A stretch of DNA of 35,669 nt from an uncultured Lachnospiraceae bacterium (GTDB lineage Bacteria; Bacillota; Clostridia; Lachnospirales; Lachnospiraceae). A program made the translations under genes and the position numbers. This document shows, piece after piece, positions 32,941-35,669 of this stretch (position 1 is its first letter; each line of letters starts with the position of its first letter). The stretch spans positions 1-35,669 of the forward strand of contig CAMNCH010000012.1 of NCBI GenBank assembly GCA_946534145.1, in the 5' to 3' direction. The notes beneath the pieces are model-generated. The model worked only from the letters and a program-made list of their open reading frames with translations. It ran no database searches and had not been told where the DNA came from.

Positions 32941-33624
32941 ATGAAAGTTAGATTTAAATTTTCCAAACACGGAGTTTTAAAATACATAGGCCACCTGGAC
33001 TTAATGAGGTATTTTCAGAAAGCCTTCAGAAGAACCGATATCGAAGTACTGTATTCAAAAGGCTTTTCTCCTCACATGATTATGTCTTTTGCCCAGCCTT
33101 TGGGCGTCGGTGTGGAGAGCGACGGAGAGTACTTTGACGTGGAAGTGGATGATGCTGAAGACATCTCCACCATGGTAAGCCGGTTAAATGAGCAGATGGC
33201 TGAAGGCATCGTTATTTTGGATGTTGTTAAGCTTCCCGAGAAGTTTACCAATGCCATGGCCAGTGTTGCCGCGGCGGATTATGAGCTTAATTTCTATAAG
33301 AATTCTCCTTTAAGCGAAGAACTTTTGAAGAAATATGAGAGCGCTGATGCCGTAACCTTTATTAAGACTACCAAAACCGGTGAACATATCATAAATGTCA
33401 AAGAATTTGTTTTTGAAATACGTTTAATGGATTCTGCCACTTTATTTGTGAAGGTAGACGCTTCAAGTGCCGGCAATTTAAAGCCTTTGAATCTTGTGCA
33501 GGCTCTGTTAAAACTCGATGATAAGAATCCTGAGGATTATCCTTTCCACATCCTCAGAAAAGATACCTATATGCGTGATAATTCAGGCAACCTTGTGCCC
33601 CTTAACGTAATCGAACATGAATGA
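32941..33624 (+). CDS. TIGR03936/DUF2344 radical SAM-linked protein
   Basis: The 227-residue protein starts MKVRFKFSKHGVLKYIGHLDLMRYFQKAFRRTDI, with the HLDLMR and GFSPHMIMSFAQPLGVGVES motifs that define the family. It is nearly always encoded after a TIGR03960 radical SAM gene and in some genomes is fused to it, so it is probably a partner subunit. No catalytic residues are known. It ends inside the start of the next gene by 8 bases (ATGAATGA at 33617-33624), showing translational coupling to the RNase gene. GGAAGG lies upstream, a little far (12 bases). Confidence 0.85.
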   Translation: MKVRFKFSKHGVLKYIGHLDLMRYFQKAFRRTDIEVLYSKGFSPHMIMSFAQPLGVGVESDGEYFDVEVDDAEDISTMVSRLNEQMAEGIVILDVVKLPEKFTNAMASVAAADYELNFYKNSPLSEELLKKYESADAVTFIKTTKTGEHIINVKEFVFEIRLMDSATLFVKVDASSAGNLKPLNLVQALLKLDDKNPEDYPFHILRKDTYMRDNSGNLVPLNVIEHE

Positions 33625-34768
33625 CAATAAACTCATAATAACCAAATACAAGGACTTTAACGCCGCCTTTTTATTTAAAGACGGCGATATTGATGAGCTT
33701 ATTTTATCAAAGGAAAGTCCCTTCAACGTGGGTGACATTTTTGTGGGGCGAGTAAGTACCGTTAAGAATGATTTAAAAGCCTGCTTCGTGGAGTTTATGG
33801 AAGGTGTCAACGGTTATCTTTCTTTTGATGACATATACCCCGAATGCCTTTTAAATCGCCCATATGACGGCCGTTTGATTCAGGGTGACTTAGTATGCGT
33901 TGAGGTGATTAAAGAGCCCTTAAAGACCAAGGGAGCCACCTTATCAATGCATCTTACGATTAACGGAGCTCTGAGTGTTATTACACTTGACGATCCCGGT
34001 GTACATGTTTCTTCCAAACTCGGCAAGGAGTATAAGAGGGCGGCAGATGAATACTTTAAGGGACGGTCTTACGGCTACGGATTCATCCTGCGCACCAATG
34101 CTGCGTCTGTTTCTTTCGATGAAGTGGATTCGGAGCTTAAGAAGAACAGCGAAATTTTAAAAGAAACAGAATCAATCATGAAGTTCAGGAGTGCCTTCAC
34201 CTGCCTGTATCATGCCGAGACTTCTTTTGCCCAAAGATTACGTGCGGTTTCATACGACAAATATGAGGAAGCCGTAACAGATGTTCCCGGATTTTTCGAT
34301 AGTCTGACGGGTTTAAAAAAACTGAGATTATATAACGACAGCGCATTGCCTCTTAAAGCGGTATATTCTTTTGATAAAGCCTATGGACTTGCCACTGACC
34401 GAAAAGTAGACTTAAAGTTCGGTGGCTACCTTGTAATAGAACCCACAGAAGCATTAACGGTAATTGATGTTAACTCCGGCAAGTTCAGTAAGAACCTTTC
34501 AAAAGAAGCAGCAATAGAGAAGATTAACGCAGAAGCCGCCAAAGAAGTTACCAGACAATTAAGACTCAGAAACATCTCAGGCATAATTATAGTCGATTTT
34601 ATCAGTCAGGCAGACGATAATGCTTTTGACAGCCTCAAAGGTATTCTGGCAAGAGAATTTAAAAAGGATACATTAAAGGCTTCTCTTGTGGATTTTACGC
34701 CTCTGGGACTTGCTGAAATCACCAGGGAAAAGCGTTACGGTTCCATATACGAAGAACTTCGCAAATAA
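33617..34768 (+). CDS. rng: Ribonuclease E/G family protein, short form
   Basis: The family cleaves single-stranded RNA endonucleolytically in rRNA and mRNA processing. The 383-residue protein has an S1-type RNA-binding domain (about 36-112, VGDIFVGRVSTVKNDLKACFVEF). The catalytic core keeps D284 in VIDVNSGKF and D327 in IIIVDFI, spaced 43 residues apart, the same spacing as D303 and D346 of E. coli RNase E. It ends at LAEITREKRYGSIYEELRK, just where longer family members go on to the CPxC zinc-link and small domain, so it lacks the dimer zinc-link. It overlaps the upstream gene by 8 bases. Its end is 13 bases before the rplU promoter. Confidence 0.88.
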   Translation: MNDNKLIITKYKDFNAAFLFKDGDIDELILSKESPFNVGDIFVGRVSTVKNDLKACFVEFMEGVNGYLSFDDIYPECLLNRPYDGRLIQGDLVCVEVIKEPLKTKGATLSMHLTINGALSVITLDDPGVHVSSKLGKEYKRAADEYFKGRSYGYGFILRTNAASVSFDEVDSELKKNSEILKETESIMKFRSAFTCLYHAETSFAQRLRAVSYDKYEEAVTDVPGFFDSLTGLKKLRLYNDSALPLKAVYSFDKAYGLATDRKVDLKFGGYLVIEPTEALTVIDVNSGKFSKNLSKEAAIEKINAEAAKEVTRQLRLRNISGIIIVDFISQADDNAFDSLKGILAREFKKDTLKASLVDFTPLGLAEITREKRYGSIYEELRK

Positions 34769-34781
34769 AATAAAAAAGCAT

Positions 34782-34810
34782 TTGACAAAACAGGGTTCAA
34801 CTGTTATTAT
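34782..34810 (+). promoter_or_regulatory. Promoter of the rplU-prp-rpmA operon
   Basis: Consensus TTGACA at 34782-34787 and TATTAT at 34805-34810 are exactly 17 bases apart. Transcription would start near 34817, giving a leader of about 95 bases before rplU. Confidence 0.85.
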
Positions 34811-34815
34811 AATCG

Positions 34816-34911
34816 AGTATGCCGCACAGTGAGGTATAAGTATGCCCATTTGAGCATCACCGAAGCTGGCGAGTAAAACCATTATTGGTTTAGAGATAGG
34901 AGGTACAGACT
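34816..34911 (+). ncRNA. L21 ribosomal protein leader
   Basis: The stretch between the promoter and rplU holds AGTATGCCGCACAGTGAGG, TAAGTATGCCCATTTGAGCA, ACCGAAGCTGGCGAGTAAAACC and GGTTTAGAGATAGGAGGT, the landmark segments I associate with the Firmicute L21 leader RNA. AAACC (34876-34880) and GGTTT (34887-34891) form a stem just before the AGGAGG site at 34898-34903, as expected for a structure that responds to L21 or a bound partner and controls rplU. I did not fold it. Confidence 0.78.
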
Positions 34912-35217
34912 ATGTACGCTATTATTGCTACCGGCGGAAAACAGTACAAGGTTTCCGAAGGCGATGTTATCCGTGTTGAAAAGCTTGACGCTGAAGCAGG
35001 TGCTTCCGTTACTTTTGACAACGTAATCGCAGTTAGCGCTGACAAGCTTAAGGTTGGTAAGGACGTTTCCGACGCTACCGTTACAGCTACCGTTATGGAT
35101 CAGGGCCGCGCTAAGAAGGTTATTGTTTACAAGTACAAGAGAAAGAGCGGATATCACAAGAAGAACGGTCATAGACAAGCATACACTCAGGTTAAGATTG
35201 ACAAGATTAACGCGTAA
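34912..35217 (+). CDS. rplU: 50S ribosomal protein L21
   Basis: The 101-residue protein begins [30 protein letters not shown] and ends with [30 protein letters not shown], diagnostic of L21. AGGAGG is 8 bases upstream. Codon use is richer in GCT (Ala) and GTT than its neighbours, as in a highly expressed gene. A typical L21 leader and promoter sit directly upstream. It is followed by prp and rpmA, the conserved Firmicute order. Confidence 0.98.
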   Translation: MYAIIATGGKQYKVSEGDVIRVEKLDAEAGASVTFDNVIAVSADKLKVGKDVSDATVTATVMDQGRAKKVIVYKYKRKSGYHKKNGHRQAYTQVKIDKINA

Positions 35218-35232
35218 TACGGTGTAATATTT

Positions 35233-35556
35233 ATGACAAGAATAACATTCTATCGTGACAGTAACGATAAATTGACGGGTTTTGAATGCAAAGGACATGC
35301 AGGATATGCCGAAGCAGGCGAGGATATCGTTTGCGCAGCCATTTCCATACTTACCATTAACTTTGTTAACTCCGTCGAGCTCCTTACCGATTCTATTCCG
35401 GAGGTTGTTGAGGATTCCCATAAAGGTTATCTGAAGGTTACGATAAAAGAATATGATAAAGACGACGTTCAGCTTCTTTTCAATTCTTTGAGCTTAGGCT
35501 TGGATAATATCCGGGAAGAGTATCCGAAATTTTTTGATTTGACTTATGACAATTAG
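35233..35556 (+). CDS. prp: Ribosomal-processing cysteine protease Prp
   Basis: Prp removes the N-terminal extension of L27, which is essential for ribosome function in Firmicutes that carry the extension. The 107-residue protein has [18 protein letters not shown] with H22 and C34, the catalytic pair at the same numbering as in S. aureus Prp. The target, the extended L27, is encoded next and begins with the matching LNLQFFA segment. The start follows rplU by 15 bases; the Shine-Dalgarno is weak, consistent with coupling or lower expression than L21 and L27. Confidence 0.95.
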   Translation: MTRITFYRDSNDKLTGFECKGHAGYAEAGEDIVCAAISILTINFVNSVELLTDSIPEVVEDSHKGYLKVTIKEYDKDDVQLLFNSLSLGLDNIREEYPKFFDLTYDN

Positions 35557-35569
35557 GAGGTGTTTTACC

Positions 35570-35669
35570 ATGATGAAATTAAACCTTCAATTTTTCGCTC
35601 ATAAAAAAGGTGTAGGTTCTACCAAGAACGGTAGAGATTCCGAATCCAAGAGATTAGGTGCGAAGAGAG
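35570..35669 (+). CDS. rpmA: 50S ribosomal protein L27, N-terminal part (continues beyond window)
   Basis: Only the first 33 codons and one base are present. The sequence starts [14 protein letters not shown] and goes on [20 protein letters not shown]. Most bacteria start L27 near AHKKG; the preceding LNLQFF is the extension cleaved by Prp after the second Phe in S. aureus. AGGAGG at 35555-35560 overlaps the prp stop. A second ATG at 35573 is in frame; 35570 has the normal spacing of 9 and is preferred. Confidence 0.95.
   Translation, partial: MMKLNLQFFAHKKGVGSTKNGRDSESKRLGAKR

Noticed and set aside
34882..35421. Long open frame on the minus strand opposite rplU and prp (179 codons)
   Set aside because: It is antisense to two well-conserved genes, has no ribosome site, and its length is explained by codon bias of the real genes.
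1..35669. Mobile element, prophage, CRISPR array, toxin-antitoxin or defence island
   Set aside because: No transposase, integrase, repeats with spacers, or defence-type domains were seen; gene order is typical of a clostridial core chromosome.

Overview
The window looks like a stretch of chromosome from a low-to-mid GC, Gram-positive, anaerobic Firmicute, most likely a member of the Lachnospiraceae or a close clostridial relative. This rests on strong Shine-Dalgarno sites, sigma-A-type promoters, short HisG paired with HisZ, RecU, a GerW/YtfJ sporulation protein, the rpmB/asp23-like/fakA/recG neighbourhood, and an L21 leader followed by rplU, prp and an rpmA that encodes the Prp-cleaved N-terminal extension. 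The genus cannot be resolved from the sequence alone. Almost all genes lie on the + strand; the one clear exception is rpmB. No gene-free stretch exceeds 300 bases; the longest is about 190 bases, between rpmB and the Asp23-like gene, and it holds divergent promoters. I see no tRNA, rRNA, CRISPR array, insertion sequence, prophage or other obvious accessory island.

Layout. 1-1986: tail of a histidine-phosphatase gene, then ruvA and ruvB (Holliday-junction branch migration). 2-7.4 kb: zapA with its own promoter and terminator, a U32 peptidase-family protein, and a single-polypeptide fusion of a SEDS glycosyltransferase (FtsW/RodA) with a class B penicillin-binding protein. 7.4-10.1 kb: a tightly overlapping set with a Nudix hydrolase, a small unknown protein, a DUF2953 protein, GerW/YtfJ and a coiled-coil protein ending in a J-like HPD segment, closed by a bidirectional terminator shared with convergent rpmB. 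10.5-15.5 kb: Asp23-like protein, FakA, RecG and a DegV/FakB protein, i.e. both halves of a fatty-acid kinase around a recombination helicase. 15.7-19.9 kb: a type IIA topoisomerase pair without a GyrA box, so probably topoisomerase IV. 19.9-26.0 kb: rsmD, coaD, a coiled-coil protein, an RsuA-type and an RluA-type pseudouridine synthase, a HAD phosphatase, an SDR, an unknown two-helix membrane protein and recU. 26.1-31.0 kb: a histidine operon hisZ-G-D-B plus a HisI-HisE protein with an N-terminal HisF-like barrel whose catalytic aspartates look lost. 31.1-35.7 kb: the clostridial cluster of a TIGR03960 radical SAM protein, a TIGR03936/DUF2344 partner, a short RNase E/G, the L21 leader, rplU, prp and the start of rpmA.

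Most of this is conserved housekeeping DNA. I did not find a convincing wholly new system. The points most worth following are the degenerate HisF-like domain on HisIE and the absence of hisH, hisA and hisF from the locus; the SEDS-PBP fusion; an inverted repeat lying across the his promoter; an intrinsic terminator that stays in frame with recG at the fakA/recG junction; a pseudouridine synthase gene that may be translated from a leaderless mRNA; and an RNase E/G that ends before the usual zinc-link. All functional calls are from reading motifs and gene order by eye; no database search or structure prediction was run.
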